Part shown: positions 19,337 through 30,094 of the stretch, one piece after another
How the letters are laid out: each line of letters opens with the position of its first letter
Numbering within the stretch: position 1 is the stretch's first letter
Source of the DNA: Actinernus sp. WN-2022
Lineage: Eukaryota > Cnidaria > Anthozoa > Actiniaria > Actinernidae
Reading direction: 5' to 3'
DNA length: 64,000 bases
Assembly (NCBI GenBank): GCA_030867875.1
Contig: JAOWCC010000577.1
Span: 80,333,740-80,397,739 of the forward strand
Notes under the pieces: model-generated
Databases searched by the model: none
Seen by the model: only the letters and a program-made list of their open reading frames with translations
Told to the model about the DNA's origin: nothing
Translations under genes and position numbers: made by a program

Positions 19337-20362
19337 ATGGATGCTATCTTCTATGGCCCTGAAGGATATTGGAAAGGTTACTCCGCAATTGGTAAACTAT
19401 CGGCGGCAGCAAAGGTATCGGAAGACACAGCTAAGAGTTGGTTAGAGAAGCAAGCACTGTGGCAAATTTATTTACCACCGCCACGATATGTACCACGACC
19501 ACATTGGACCGTATCGAAACCTAACGAAGTCCACCAAGCTGATTTGATATTTCTACCTCACGATCGTCCTGGACGTGGAAGGAAACTATATAAGTACGCT
19601 TTAGTAGTAATCGATGTAGCTTCTCGATACAAAGAAGCCGAACCTTTAGCTTCGAAAGATAGCGGTGAAGTTTCTGCGGCATTCGAACGAATCTACAAAC
19701 GTAGTCCACTCGAATGGCCAAAGACGTTACAAGTAGACCCTGGTAGAGAATTCATGGGGCGTATGTCTGAAACGCTAGAACTACATGGTACGAAAGTTCA
19801 ACGAGGCGAGGCTGGTAATCATAGAGCGCAAGGCTTCGTCGAACGAGCGAATAGAACCCTAGCTGAGAGATTGTTTGGGTACCAATATGCACAAGAGATG
19901 GTACTTACTTCGGAAGGATCGGATGCGCGTAGTAGAGAATGGGTAGTTCGTTTACCAATGGTTATCAAAGCCCTGAACAGTGAGGTGACTCGACTTACAG
20001 GAAAGGAGCCTTCAAATTCTGTAGTGACGCAACAAGTAGATCTAAAGACTCCTACATATTCACGCACTGTTGGCTTGAGAGAAGAGCGCCTACCATTCGA
20101 CGTCTTAGTTCGATATCTCTACGCACCAGGAGAATTGGAAGGGGGTGAAAAACGTAGAGCTACTGATCCCGTGTGGAGTTTACGGATATACGTTATTTCG
20201 CGAAGTGTAGTATCTTCGGGGCAGCCTGTGCTGTACTACCTCGCGAAGCGAGAAGGGGAGAAGGATGCACCCAAACGTGGATTCGTTCGTGAAGAGCTAC
20301 AAGTCGTTCCTAGGGATACGGAACTACCACCGAAAGATGTTCTGTTCGTATCCAAGCGCTAG
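19337..20362 (+). CDS. RVE-family integrase (element B)
   Basis: 341 residues from ATG 19337, which fits MDAIFYGPEGYWKG in A better than the upstream non-ATG extension. The retroviral-type catalytic triad is visible as D69 (VHQADLIFLP), D134 (LQVDPGREF) and E169 (GFVERANRTL) with 34 residues between the last two. An N-terminal helical region precedes it, and an SH3-like tail ends in RGFVREELQVVPRDTELPP, a signature of Polinton integrases. It would insert the linear element DNA into the host genome. The triad and length look intact. It converges on the polymerase gene, overlapping by four bases. Confidence 0.9.
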   Translation: MDAIFYGPEGYWKGYSAIGKLSAAAKVSEDTAKSWLEKQALWQIYLPPPRYVPRPHWTVSKPNEVHQADLIFLPHDRPGRGRKLYKYALVVIDVASRYKEAEPLASKDSGEVSAAFERIYKRSPLEWPKTLQVDPGREFMGRMSETLELHGTKVQRGEAGNHRAQGFVERANRTLAERLFGYQYAQEMVLTSEGSDARSREWVVRLPMVIKALNSEVTRLTGKEPSNSVVTQQVDLKTPTYSRTVGLREERLPFDVLVRYLYAPGELEGGEKRRATDPVWSLRIYVISRSVVSSGQPVLYYLAKREGEKDAPKRGFVREELQVVPRDTELPPKDVLFVSKR

Positions 20363-23300
20363 ACAGCATACTCTATTGGCTCAGTGTGGATACCATCGGG
20401 AAGAACGTATCTTTTGTCGTAGTAAGCTGAAAGTCCAAGTTTCTGCTGTTCGTAGGTTGCCATACCTTCTGGCACTAGACGGAAGCCTCGGTTTTCCGCC
20501 ATGTCAATACTACCCTGGAGTGCTGCTTCGAATCGAGCCCACGAAACGTCGTTGTGCCGCCTAGACATACCTTTGGTGGAATACTTCTTGCTGCCACCCG
20601 TATCGACGTAGTAGGCTTTCGAGCATAGGGCAATAGCGCGCTGTCCTTCGAATTCGAGTTTGAAGAGTCCAGGCGTACGACTGCTCCATTCGTCCCAAGC
20701 TAGCCATTCCTTTCTGTGGGCTGCGAAATCCTCTCGTAGGTCTGATCGTACGACTTCGTCGATGCTGTTTCCAGAGATGGCAATGTACGCGCTGTCCGTG
20801 TCCATCTGGATGTATTCGAAATCCTTGCGATCGACGTACTTATCAAGGAAGTCGTAGTAGAACTCGAGCATGCGAAGTTTGGCAAGCTGATATACTGCGA
20901 TACCTACTTGGAAAGGGCGTTTGATTCGGATCTGGTTCTTTCTACTCTCGAGTTCGTATGCCTCACCAACCTCTTCCAGGTCTTCGAACCAAACGCTTCG
21001 CAACGCTTTGTCCACAACCTTCTCGTCTTTGGTATAGGCGATATTAGTTTGTCGCTCCAAAGCCTCAATCAATTTCCCATAGGCGCTATTTCCAAGTAGC
21101 TTGAACACATCTGCCAGCAAAGTTTTACTTTTGTCTACATCTCCTGTTCTTCGCGCTTCAGTGACTTGAGTAACGAACCATTCGAAGATTTCTTCGGGTA
21201 AGTAGTCTATCGTACGGTAGACAGCAGTTACGATCGCGCCATGATCGAGATACCAACGTAGTAAGGGCTCGTAGAGTAGCAACCTCTTTCCAGAAAGACT
21301 CCCAACTAGCTTCTTTTCCTCGCTGCGCTTTCTACCCGTCCTTGCGAGGTAGGCCAACATTTGTGGAGGAATTGCTTCCTTGGGGATTTTCTTGTTGTAG
21401 AAGAAGGGGGGCATCTCCTCAAATTCCTTCTACAATTCTTTTGGTATCTCGATGTCTACCTCCGCGTAGCCAAACCACGCATCGTTTCGTAGACATTCGA
21501 CGAAGTCTTCAACGGCTAGATCTGGCTCATCATAGTGAACGACCTCTTCTTTTCCACAAGGCATTTCTAGGGCCATAGTAGAAAGATATAGGGCATTGGC
21601 ATCGTATCCAAGAATCTTACGACAAATTTTAGTTCCTCCCTGATGACTGCGAATCCTAGTCACTCCCGCTTCGTGGCGTCTAGTGAACACTATGCTTGGA
21701 CCTCCCACGACAGCGCCTTTCAGCATGTGGTAGGCTTCCTCACCTGGAGCGTACATCTCGGCTCCCCGTTCTACACTACCTCGAAGCAGGAACTGTAGCG
21801 AGACTCCTGGGATGGACACTGCGTCTTTCAGCATGTCTACTCCCTTCTCGTGGTAGAAATCTCGCATCTTTTCGAGTGCCTCTAGGAATGGGACTACGTC
21901 TAGGTCGTTGTAGTATCGTAGCCAATCTGCGAAGGTCTCCATTCCTTTGTCGCGAAAGGTGCGCTCGCAATCTTCGAACTCTGACCTAGATAGTAGGTGT
22001 TCTCTTTTCAACTTTGAACCCCACTCTCGATAATCTGGTAATCCAACGTGATCCAACTTGTCGGGAGAGTCGAACCACTCGTATGGGAAGAAACTCTTTT
22101 GCGCCTCACATCCATAGGCAGTGATCCAACGTTCGTAGGAAGTTCCAGGTCCAAGGTAGTTCATCACATCGAGGAAACGAAATTCTGGGGTCAATAGGAA
22201 CATAGTGGAATTGGCTTTCTTCGCTACTCTGACTTTCTTGCATGTGTCGGCAATAGATTCTACGAAATAGTTTCTGATCAAATTCAAATCGTACCTGCCA
22301 GAGTTGAAGCCTAGAACGGGAACTTGGTTGACCCATTCGTCGATTCTCATCCGTTGTTCCTTCGATAGTGTGTCGAAGGAGAATTCAGGTGTCTTGGAGC
22401 AGAACTGTTCCGCAACGACTTCTTGGATGTTCTGCGCTCTTCGCTGGAGTTCTTCAATGAAGGCAGCTATGAGTTCCTTTGGATCACGTCGACAGAGATG
22501 GGTTGGTGTTCGATCGTACGTGTCGGCAATTGATACTGATATGGGAACGTGGACGTTTTCGATGCTCAATCGGTCCGTTGGTTGTCGACCTTTCGTTCTA
22601 TCGAGGTAGGCTTCAAAGTCGTACACTATGGCGTGTGGGTAGGCGGTTTGCGTTGGCGTTGGAACCGGTTCGTTCGTCTTCTTCGTGGAGCAACCCCAAG
22701 CCTCCACTACTACATAACCTGCCTCACGTAGACTCTCCGTTCTTTTGCCGGTCTTACGGTACAGATGTCTCTCTCGAGGGAAGCATTTTGGGCAGCAATG
22801 GAAGTAGCATCCATGAAATTGGAAGATGGTTTTCGAAAGAGGTTCGTAGCCATCAACCGCTGCTCCTTCGATCCAATGCTCTCCACCATGTCCACAAGCT
22901 GCGTGATGAATGTGTTGCCCAATCCTTTCGGCTTCGCGTTTCAACCAGCGTAGAGCGGCTTTGCTGGCTTTGTTGGAATCACTCTCTGGCCAGAATGCTT
23001 TTTCATATGCCGACTGGGGTACTGTAATTACTTTTCCGGGGCAAACAATCTTTGTTTCGCCACGACTGCAACGATCTGCGTGACGTTGGAGGTCTGAGGT
23101 TTTCGTAAACCGTTGCTTACAATCATTGCATACGTAGATGTGCCCTAGCTTGCTAACGTTCTTGATATAGAAGGCGTGACCGTTGTATATCCCAATCGTC
23201 ATTATGTGATTGTAGTGGGGCGCATGCCGCGTCAGATACCAAGCGCCAGCCTCTGTAGGCTCATACACCCGAATGCCAATCCCGAAGTGTAACTCAACTT

Positions 23301-24282
23301 TATCCAGCTGGTCTAAGGAAGTTCTGGGAACGTCTTGCGTGGGCGCTGTCAGGCGATAGAAGTCCTGGGCAAGTTCCCGAGCCTTAACGCAACACCTATC
23401 TACTCGTGCTCCTTCATGCATGGCAAGGCAACGCCAAAGACATAGGTTGTCACCATATCGATCAAGGGCAATCATTCCTTTTTTCTGGCGAAGCCATTGG
23501 GGCAGTGGGCCTGTTCCCAACAGAGGCTGACGATCGATCACGACTTTGACATCCACGTAGATCCAACGCACGAAGGCCCATTGGGTATTTGGCCGATTGA
23601 TGTTGTCGGGATTCAATCGAGATAGCTCCCTGTCGACCACCCACTCTTCTGCATTGCCTAAGACATTCAACCATGGAGAGCCGGGAACAGTCTTGGAGAA
23701 TAGCATCACACGCCCGTCATTGACATTGCGAATGCGATAGGTGTAGCTGTAGCGCAGGTAGAAGCTGGTGGTTACCTTTGCAACTAACTTTTCCATGATC
23801 CTAGGGGTCAAATCTCCTGCCACACCTTGGAAGAAGCGCCACTGGATAGTACGGCGGCCTATCTCCACTCCCTCGAGCATTCCATCTCTCTCATCGAGAA
23901 TAGCACCTGCCTCTCGAGCTAGACTCCGTGGAAGTGGCTCACTACGAGGCTCTTGCAGGAACCGTTGGAAGACTCGGCGTTTGTGGGGCAAACGTCTTCG
24001 AGGATCCACTATGGACCTCTCTTCGTCAGCTTTTGCCCTTAGACTTGCCACAACCTCCTCGTCCAACTGTTTGGTTTCGCGGGCACGTTGTGCTCGTTTG
24101 TGTAGATTTTCAGGATCGCCACGAAGAGCTGGGAACCTACCTGTTCGATCGGCTCGTTCGATTCTATTCTCCCATTCGAGAGCGCGAGCCTTTGCCTGGG
24201 CGAGCTTGGCTTTGTCGAACCCCGAAGTACCTCGCAACCCAAATTGCTTCGCTTGTGCGCGCAGTTCTCCTAGGGTGACCAT
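20359..24282 (-). pseudogene. polB: Protein-primed DNA polymerase B with one nonsense codon (element B)
   Basis: 1307 codons from ATG 24282, interrupted only by an in-frame TAG at 21430-21432 where the A copy has tryptophan. Order: SAP-like helices (1-30), basic region, Cys/His domain with NLCLWRCLA (about 279) and GHAFYIKN (about 367), C2H2 finger (384-405), VSR-like endonuclease region with VDGYEP...FQFHGCYFHCCPKC (about 475), exonuclease motifs YDFEAYLD (554), GFNSGRYDLN (657) and YNDLDV (788), then polymerase motif A DANALYL (about 893), motif B LLGNSAYGK (1060) and motif C DTDSAYIAI (1159). These mark a protein-primed family B polymerase that replicates the element. The stop splits the palm between motifs A and B, so without readthrough it is inactive. 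Confidence 0.9.
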
Positions 24283-24317
24283 CTTCTACCTTGCGTGTCG
24301 ATGTCGCGGGCGAAGAA

Positions 24318-24525
24318 CGCACAAATCGGTGTCGACATACTATATGCTAACATTATCTCTAAATAGGTTCACACTCTTGGATTTTTTAGGTGCAAGGATG
24401 TCGCGGGACAATTCGGATGTTGCGAGAGACCTTTAGGACCCCAGTAGTATATCCGGCGTCAAAACTGATACCACTTTTTTGTTGTGCAAGGAAGTCAAAA
24501 AGTGGATTTCTGAATTCACTTTTTG
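24318..24525. repeat. Right terminal inverted repeat of element B, truncated
   Basis: Reverse complement of 8286-8573, but it stops in the middle of the terminal palindrome after GAATTCACTTTTTG. The outer ~51 bp ending in TATACTACT are missing, and about 28 bp near 24440 are absent. The inner part carries the TTAGAGATAATG block just upstream of the polymerase start. Confidence 0.85.
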
Positions 24526-24527
24526 GC

Positions 24528-24570
24528 TATGTCGGCTATGGATACCATATCGGTATCCATAGCCGACATA
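24528..24570. repeat. 19-bp perfect foldback at the B/A junction
   Basis: TATGTCGGCTATGGATACC (24528-24546) and its exact complement (24552-24570) are separated by ATATC. The second arm is native polymerase coding sequence of A (VSIADI), so the first arm is an inverted copy made at the junction. It marks an abnormal, repair-type breakpoint. Confidence 0.9.
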
Positions 24571-26719
24571 CACAACCGTACACCAACCCACATCTGCCAA
24601 CGCAACCCAAAATATCTCGTATCTGCCTTCGTTGAAGAACTCCAGCAAAGGGCAAAGGCAATCCGAGAAGTCGTCGTTGAACAGTTTTGCCCTAGGAACG
24701 CTGCTTTCGCTTTCGATACCCTATCAAAGGGACAACAAGCCAAAATCAATGAATGGTCCTCCCAGGTTCCTGTACTGGGATTCAACTCCGGACGGTACGA
24801 CCGGCCTGAACCTCATCCGAAACTACTTCGTCAAAACTATTGCCGACACCTGCAAGAAGGTCCGGGTGGCAAAGAAGGCCAACTCCACTATGTTTCTCTT
24901 GACCCCTGAATTTCGGTTCCTCGACGTGATGAACTATCTTGGTCCTAACACTTCCTACAGGAGTTGGGTTGCCGCATATGGATATGAACTGCAGAAGAGT
25001 TTCATGCCGTACGAGTGGTTTGATTCTCCCGACAAGCTGAACCATATCGGACTGCCGGACTACCCTGATTGGTGGTCTAAGCTAAAGGGAGCATATCCCC
25101 TATCCATGGCAGAGTTAAAAGACTGTAAGCGCATCTTCCGTGAGAAAGGAATGAAGACCTTCGCTGATTGGCTGCAGTACTACAACGACTTGGATGTGGC
25201 CCCGTTTCTAGAGGCCCTAGAGAAGATGCGTAACTTCTATCACGAAAAGGGTGTAGACATATTGAAAGACGCAGTGTCTATCCTGAAGTCTCACTACAGT
25301 TTATTCTTCGAGGTAGTGTAGAGCGTGGAGCCGAGCTGTATGTCTCAAAATCTGAGGCCTATCACATGCTGAAGGGCGCCGTCGTGGGAGGTCCTAGCAT
25401 AGTGTTCACAAGATACCACGAAGCAGGCGTCTCCAAGATCCGCAGCCATCAGCTATCAAAACCTAAACTTTGCCGCAAGATCCTTGGCTACGATGCCAAT
25501 GCCCTATACCTCTCGACTATGGCCTACGAAATGCCTTTTGGAAAAGAAGAGGTTGTGCACTATGCAGAGCCTGGCCCAGCCACCGAAGGACTTGCTCAGT
25601 GTCTGCGGAATGGGTCGTGGTTTGGTTACGCAGAGGTTGACATCGAGGTACAGAGAGCATTATGGAAGAAATTCGAGGAGATGCCAACCTTCTTCTACAA
25701 TCGGGAAATCCCCAAGGAAGCAATCCCTCCAGAAATGCTGGCCTATCTCGAGAAGATAGGTCGAAAGAGATCCAACGAAAATTCTTTCTGGAAAGAGGTT
25801 ACTGCTCTACGCTCCTCTCCTACGTTGGTATCTAGATCATGGAGCAGTGATGACTGCTGTCTACCGCACAATCGACTACGAACCAAAAAGAGTCTTCGGA
25901 TGGTTTGTGGATCAAGTTGCTGAAGCGCGAAGGACAGGAGATGCAGATAAAAGCAAAGCCTTGCTAGCAGATGTGTTCAAGCTACTTGGTAATATCGCCT
26001 ATGGGAAGTTAATAGAGGCTCTAGAGCGCCAGACTGTTGTCACCTACACCAAAGAAGAGCGAGTTGTTGACAAAGCTCTGCGCAGCGCCTGGTTTGCAGA
26101 CCTGGATGAGGTTGGTGATGCGTATGAGCTCGAGAGTCGAAAGAATCAGATCAGGATAAAACGGCCGTTCCAAGTTGCTGTGTACCAGATTGCCAAGCTT
26201 CGTATGCTCGAGTTCTATTACGACTTCCTAGACAAGTATGTTTCCCGACAGGATTTCGAATATATACAAATGGATACGGACAGCGCTTACATTGCTATCT
26301 CAGGCAACAGCATTGATGAAGTGGTACGACCAGAACTGCGCGAGGATTTCGTTGCCTGCCGAAATGATTGGTTAGCTTGGGACAAGCGCACACCATGGCT
26401 CTTCAAACTGGAGTTCGAAGGAAAGCGCGCCATTGCCCTCTGCTCCAAGGCCTACTATGTCGATGTAGATGGCAGTCGGAAATATTCCACCAAAGGGATG
26501 TCGAAGTGGCACAACGATGTCTCGTGGGATCGATTCAAACCTGCAATCCACGGCAGCATCGACCTAGCAGAAAACCGTGGCTTCCGCTTGCTGCCAGAAG
26601 GTATGGCAACCTACGAACAGCAGAAACTTGGGCTTTCAGCTTACTATGACAAAAGACGGGTTCTATCAGATGGCATCCACACCGAGCCTATAGAGTACAG
26701 TCTTGAAACGCTATGTTAG
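24547..26719 (+). pseudogene. Element A DNA polymerase B, 3' part
   Basis: This continues the polymerase interrupted at 8285, aligning from about residue 577 of the B copy to the C-terminus. ExoII (GFNSGRYD) and ExoIII (YNDLDV) motifs, motif A (DANALYL), motif B (GNIAYGK, with the usual NS changed to NI) and motif C (MDTDSAYIAI) are all visible. Frameshifts occur near 24800 (a 4-base excess after the ExoII aspartate), near 25285 and near 25790. With the missing internal domains and the stop in the 5' part, the gene is dead. It is followed on the same strand by the TFIIB-like gene after 30 bases. Confidence 0.85.
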
Positions 26720-26749
26720 ACATATAGGATCAAAGGAAGTAGTTCAGAT

Positions 26750-27744
26750 ATGTATGATCCTCTTGGTCTGCTTGGTGACCTTACTATGCCTAGCGGTTTC
26801 ATGTTTGACCTTTCAGCTAAACCTCTAGTTTCACAACTAGCTCTCAATCCTTTGGAAATGTGTTCCGAATGTCTATGTCCAATGGAAGTGCGAGGAATGG
26901 AGTTCGTATGTTCGACCTGCAGGCGCGTTTCCGAGGAGTTTGGATCAAGTGAAATAGTCTGTGCCACCCCGCGGTTACGTATCGTAGGTAGAAACAGCCT
27001 TTGGTACCAACGCGACCTAGATCGTACAAGCCCAGTAGCTCCTAACCAGGAATCGCGGCAACGCACGGTGTTGTATGCCGCACTACTGGCATACAACACC
27101 GCTTATAGACAAAAGTACGACCTATCATTTCCCACGAACGTATTGGCAATAGCAGCTGAAATATTCACCCAAGTCCAGGAAGTTGGTTTTAAGCGTAGTC
27201 GCATGAAACAGAATATTTTGGCTGCTCTACTATACCATGCATGTATACGACTCAAGTTCAATCGCTCCAAGAAAGAGGTTGCGCGTTTCATGCAACTCAA
27301 CATCTTAGGTATTGCTCGCGGCGATGACTTTCTGCACTCATTACGTAGCGACAACGAAATCGACATCGACTTGAATGTGGACCGACTTGCTCCCCATACC
27401 GTAACAATTTTTGCTAAGCTCGAATCACACACTAGCACCCGCACCTCAGTACCAGACATATTGCTACAACAAAATACGACTTTGTTTCAAAAGATAGTCC
27501 ACGAGGTTGTTAGTAAGGAATCGATAACTATATCGGTACACATTCTGTACTACACAGCAAAGTCGTAGGAGCAAGTTACGAGGTGCTACGTCGTGCAGGA
27601 GCGCGGACCTCTCTCAAGGAATTCGTCAAGCGATTGGGTGTTCACAAAAAAGCGATTGAGTGTTTTATCCACGAGTTGCTTGCTTACCATTCCAACTTCG
27701 AGCCCATCTATAAGAAACATGGGCTAGTGACTGGGCACGACTAG
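26750..27744 (+). pseudogene. TFIIB-like transcription factor (element A), one frameshift
   Basis: A zinc ribbon (C38, C41, C54, C57) is followed by a first cyclin-like helical repeat (about 105-195, with QNILAALLYHACIRL, SKKEVARFMQL and GIARGD). Past 27568, in the next frame, lies a second cyclin-like repeat (VVGASYEVLRRAG, LKEFVKRLGVHKKAIECFI). This ribbon plus two cyclin folds is the TFIIB/VLTF3 layout found in large DNA viruses and eukaryotes, where it recruits RNA polymerase to promoters. The frameshift near 27540 probably inactivates this copy. It lies tail-to-tail with the integrase, overlapping by 21 bases. Element B has no counterpart. Cyclin assignment is by pattern only. Confidence 0.7.
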
Positions 27745-29295
27745 GATCCCCTTTGGTGGTAGTTCTGTATCCCTAGGCACTACTTGTAGCTCTTCACGCA
27801 CGAATCCACGCTTTGGTACCTTTCCTCCCCCTTGCTTTGCAAGGTAGTACAGAAGATATTACGCTTCGTGAAATATCATACATCTGTAGGCTCCACACAG
27901 GTTCAGTGGCTCTTCGTCTTTCACCACCTTCCAACTCGCCAGGCGCATACAGATATCGAACAAGAGCATCAAAGGCCAGGCGAGTTTCTTCGAATCCAAC
28001 TTTGGTGTCCACTTGCTGTGCCATCACGGCATTCGAAGGCTCCTTCACTGTCAGTCGGGTCACCTCACTATTCATGGCTGCTAAGACTGCAGGAAGCCTT
28101 CGAACCCATTTTCTGGATCTAGCATCTGACCCTTCCGAAGCAAGCACCAACTCTTGGGCAATATTGATATCCAAACAATCTCTCAGCCAGTGTTCTATTT
28201 GCTCGCTCCACGAAGCCGTGTGCCCTGTGATTGCCTACCTCACCTCGTTGGACCTTCGTACCATGTCGCTCCAAGGTTCCAGACATTCGTCCCATGAACT
28301 CCCTACCAGGATCGACCTGTAACAGTTTTGGCAAAGTCAATGGCCTACGCTCGTAGATTTGCTCAAAAGCTGCAGCCACTTCACCACTATCTTTCGAGGT
28401 CAAAGGTTCTGCTTCTTTGAAGCGGCTTGCTATATCAACCACAACGAGGGCATATTTGTATAGCTTCCGTCGGACCCGGTCATGTGGTAGGAAAATGAGA
28501 TCGGCCTGGTGCACCTCGTTTGGCTTTGAGACTGTCCAGTCTGGTCTCGGAATTACATATGGACTACCTTATTATAGGAAATTAACAATGCACTTTATTA
28601 ACGCGATTTTACAAAATTCGCGTTAATTTAATGTATCTTAATTAATGTCGATGTAAATTTAATGCACGCTATTTTACAACATTGTTATTTTAAAGCACCT
28701 TTATTTCATTTCAAAACCTTATTAGTTCATGACTCCTCTATTGGCTCTTCAGAGTCACTATTGCGGTTTGGTTTCCGTCAATCAAACGAGTGAGCAGCTC
28801 TTGGTGATTTCACCGTGGGGCTTTGAAAGATCTTTTGAATTGATAGGGTCTAGTTAGGCTTCAAACCCAAATTTTCGGCTTTAAAAAAAACTTAGAAACA
28901 TCCGTGCACTTGTCTTGGAAGGTTTTATTGACGGAAGCCAAAACGCAGTTTGGCGTTCAGAAATGTAAAGTGCGAGTTTGCAGAATTATGAAAATCGCAG
29001 TAAATAAAGCAAGATGCTTATCGAAAAATTCGCGTTAATTTAATGCATGTAAACCTAACTTTTGAAAAATTCGCGTTAATTTAGTGTAACGTAAATTTTC
29101 TTCGCGTTGTAAACGTGCATTGTTAATTTCCTATAATAAGGTAGGTAGGAACATTTGCCAGAGGGCGTGCTTTTCCAGCCAACCTTTCGCTACAGCTTCC
29201 GATGCCTTCGCAGAAGTTGCGAGCTTACCCACAGCAGCGCAGCCTTTCCAATATCCTTCTGGACCATAAAAGATTGAGAATAGCTTTGCATCCAT
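27724..29295 (-). pseudogene. RVE integrase of element A, frameshifted and interrupted
   Basis: Homologous to the B integrase along its length. The N-terminal part (29295-29142, FYGPEGYWKG) is cut by a 575-bp MITE (28567-29141). The catalytic core continues at 28566 with HQADLIFLP, VDPGREFMG and GFVERANRTL, so the D, D, E residues are still encoded. A frameshift near 28150 and small indels near 28020 and 27835 precede the C-terminal RGFVREELQVVPRDTELPP. The gene is therefore a remnant. Confidence 0.85.
28567..29141. mobile_element. 575-bp MITE inside the element A integrase
   Basis: Terminal inverted repeats CCTTATTATAGGAAATTAAC at 28567 and the exact complement ending at 29141 are flanked by TA on both sides, fitting a Tc1/mariner-type TA target duplication. 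Inside, a GCGTTAATTTA motif is repeated in both orientations near 28605-28640 and 29030-29085. No coding capacity, so it is non-autonomous. Integrase sequence continues directly on either side. Confidence 0.85.
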
Positions 29296-29402
29296 TGCTA
29301 TATGCATAATGGCAAACCTTTAATACTAGATAAAATAAAATAAAATTGTAGTCCCATGAGCAATTTCTTCGGTTTGGAGTTTTTTTTTAAACTTTTTTTT
29401 AT

Positions 29403-29821
29403 CTACAACCACCGACTAACAGCGTAGCCAATAGCAAGCACCCCACCACCTACGAACACCAGTTCGCCAGTTTTCTGTGAACTAGATGGTCGGTAGTAAT
29501 CGGAGAAATGAGGCTCCTTCAAAGTCATGCGGTCTAGCCCCACGTGGACGGTATTGTACAAGACAAGAGCTCGGTTCGAAGTGGAAAAATCCTCAGAAGC
29601 ATAGTGATGCAGCCTCTCCAATCGGCCAACTTTTCTCGTTGTTCTTCGAAAGCAGTATGAGCAGCTTGGTATTTCTCGAGGGCTCTGTGGTATCTTTCAC
29701 TTTCTGCAGCAATCGCATCTGGGTCTTTTCCAGAAATATATTTTGCGAGGTAGTTTGTGGCAGTGCTTGATACAGCAAAAGTAATTGCTGCTACCGAGCA
29801 TCATTGCAAGTGCTACCGTCA
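29403..29821 (-). pseudogene. Element A copy of the 138-residue coiled protein
   Basis: Three frames together match the B protein at 17309-17725. An N-terminal stretch (ATNYLAKYISGKDP), the helical region (HRALEKYQAAHTAFEEQREKL) and, in the last frame, HFSDYYRPSSSQ and the terminal GGGVLAIGYAVSR helix are recognisable. At least two frameshifts (about 29780 and 29610) break it. Downstream, 29340-29402 holds only A- and T-rich sequence where B has the 55- and 351-residue genes. Confidence 0.75.
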
Positions 29822-29823
29822 TA

Positions 29824-30045
29824 CTATAAATTAGCAGGTATGACCTTTTGGTCCTCGAGATATTGCTTGGCAGCGATGCTACCCGCCAACACAGCCGTCC
29901 ACTTCACGTAATTTAAGATGGAAGCTGCAGGATCGCTAAGCATAGACTCCTTGATCACCTTTTTTCCAACGAACCCAAAGCCTGTAGCAAGTCCAGTCAA
30001 TATAGCAGCATCTGTTACTGTTCTCATCAACTTGTTCTCCACCAT
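29824..30045 (-). CDS. Small two-helix membrane protein (element A)
   Basis: 73 residues, intact, homologous to B 17081-17305. The block DPAASILNYVKWTAVLAGSI is nearly identical to the B sequence, and the end reads QYLEDQKVIPANL. One of the few genes of A without an obvious lesion. ATG at 30045 is the only start. Function unknown; presumably a membrane component of the virion. Confidence 0.7.
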   Translation of the reverse strand: MVENKLMRTVTDAAILTGLATGFGFVGKKVIKESMLSDPAASILNYVKWTAVLAGSIAAKQYLEDQKVIPANL

Positions 30046-30094
30046 TCTACTATAGAATATGAAATTTGGTTCTAGGCTTCAAATGGTGTAACAT

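Larger units (their letters stand above)
8286..24525 (-). mobile_element. Element B: nearly intact Polinton/Maverick-class element
   Basis: About 16.2 kb inserted in reverse orientation into the polymerase gene of element A. It is bounded by inverted repeats at 8286-8573 and 24318-24525. Its outer end has AGTAGTATATCCGGCG, sharing the first nine bases with A and C. It encodes PolB, integrase, DJR capsid protein, packaging ATPase, putative penton and at least nine accessory proteins. Defects seen are one nonsense codon in PolB, one frameshift in the 550-residue gene and loss of the last ~51 bp of the right terminal palindrome. No adenain-like cysteine protease was recognised. Confidence 0.9.

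Noticed and set aside
20265..24436. Long open frames antisense to PolB of B (for example at 22479-23027 and 23768-24436)
   Set aside because: They are shadows of the coding strand; the minus-strand product has all polymerase motifs.
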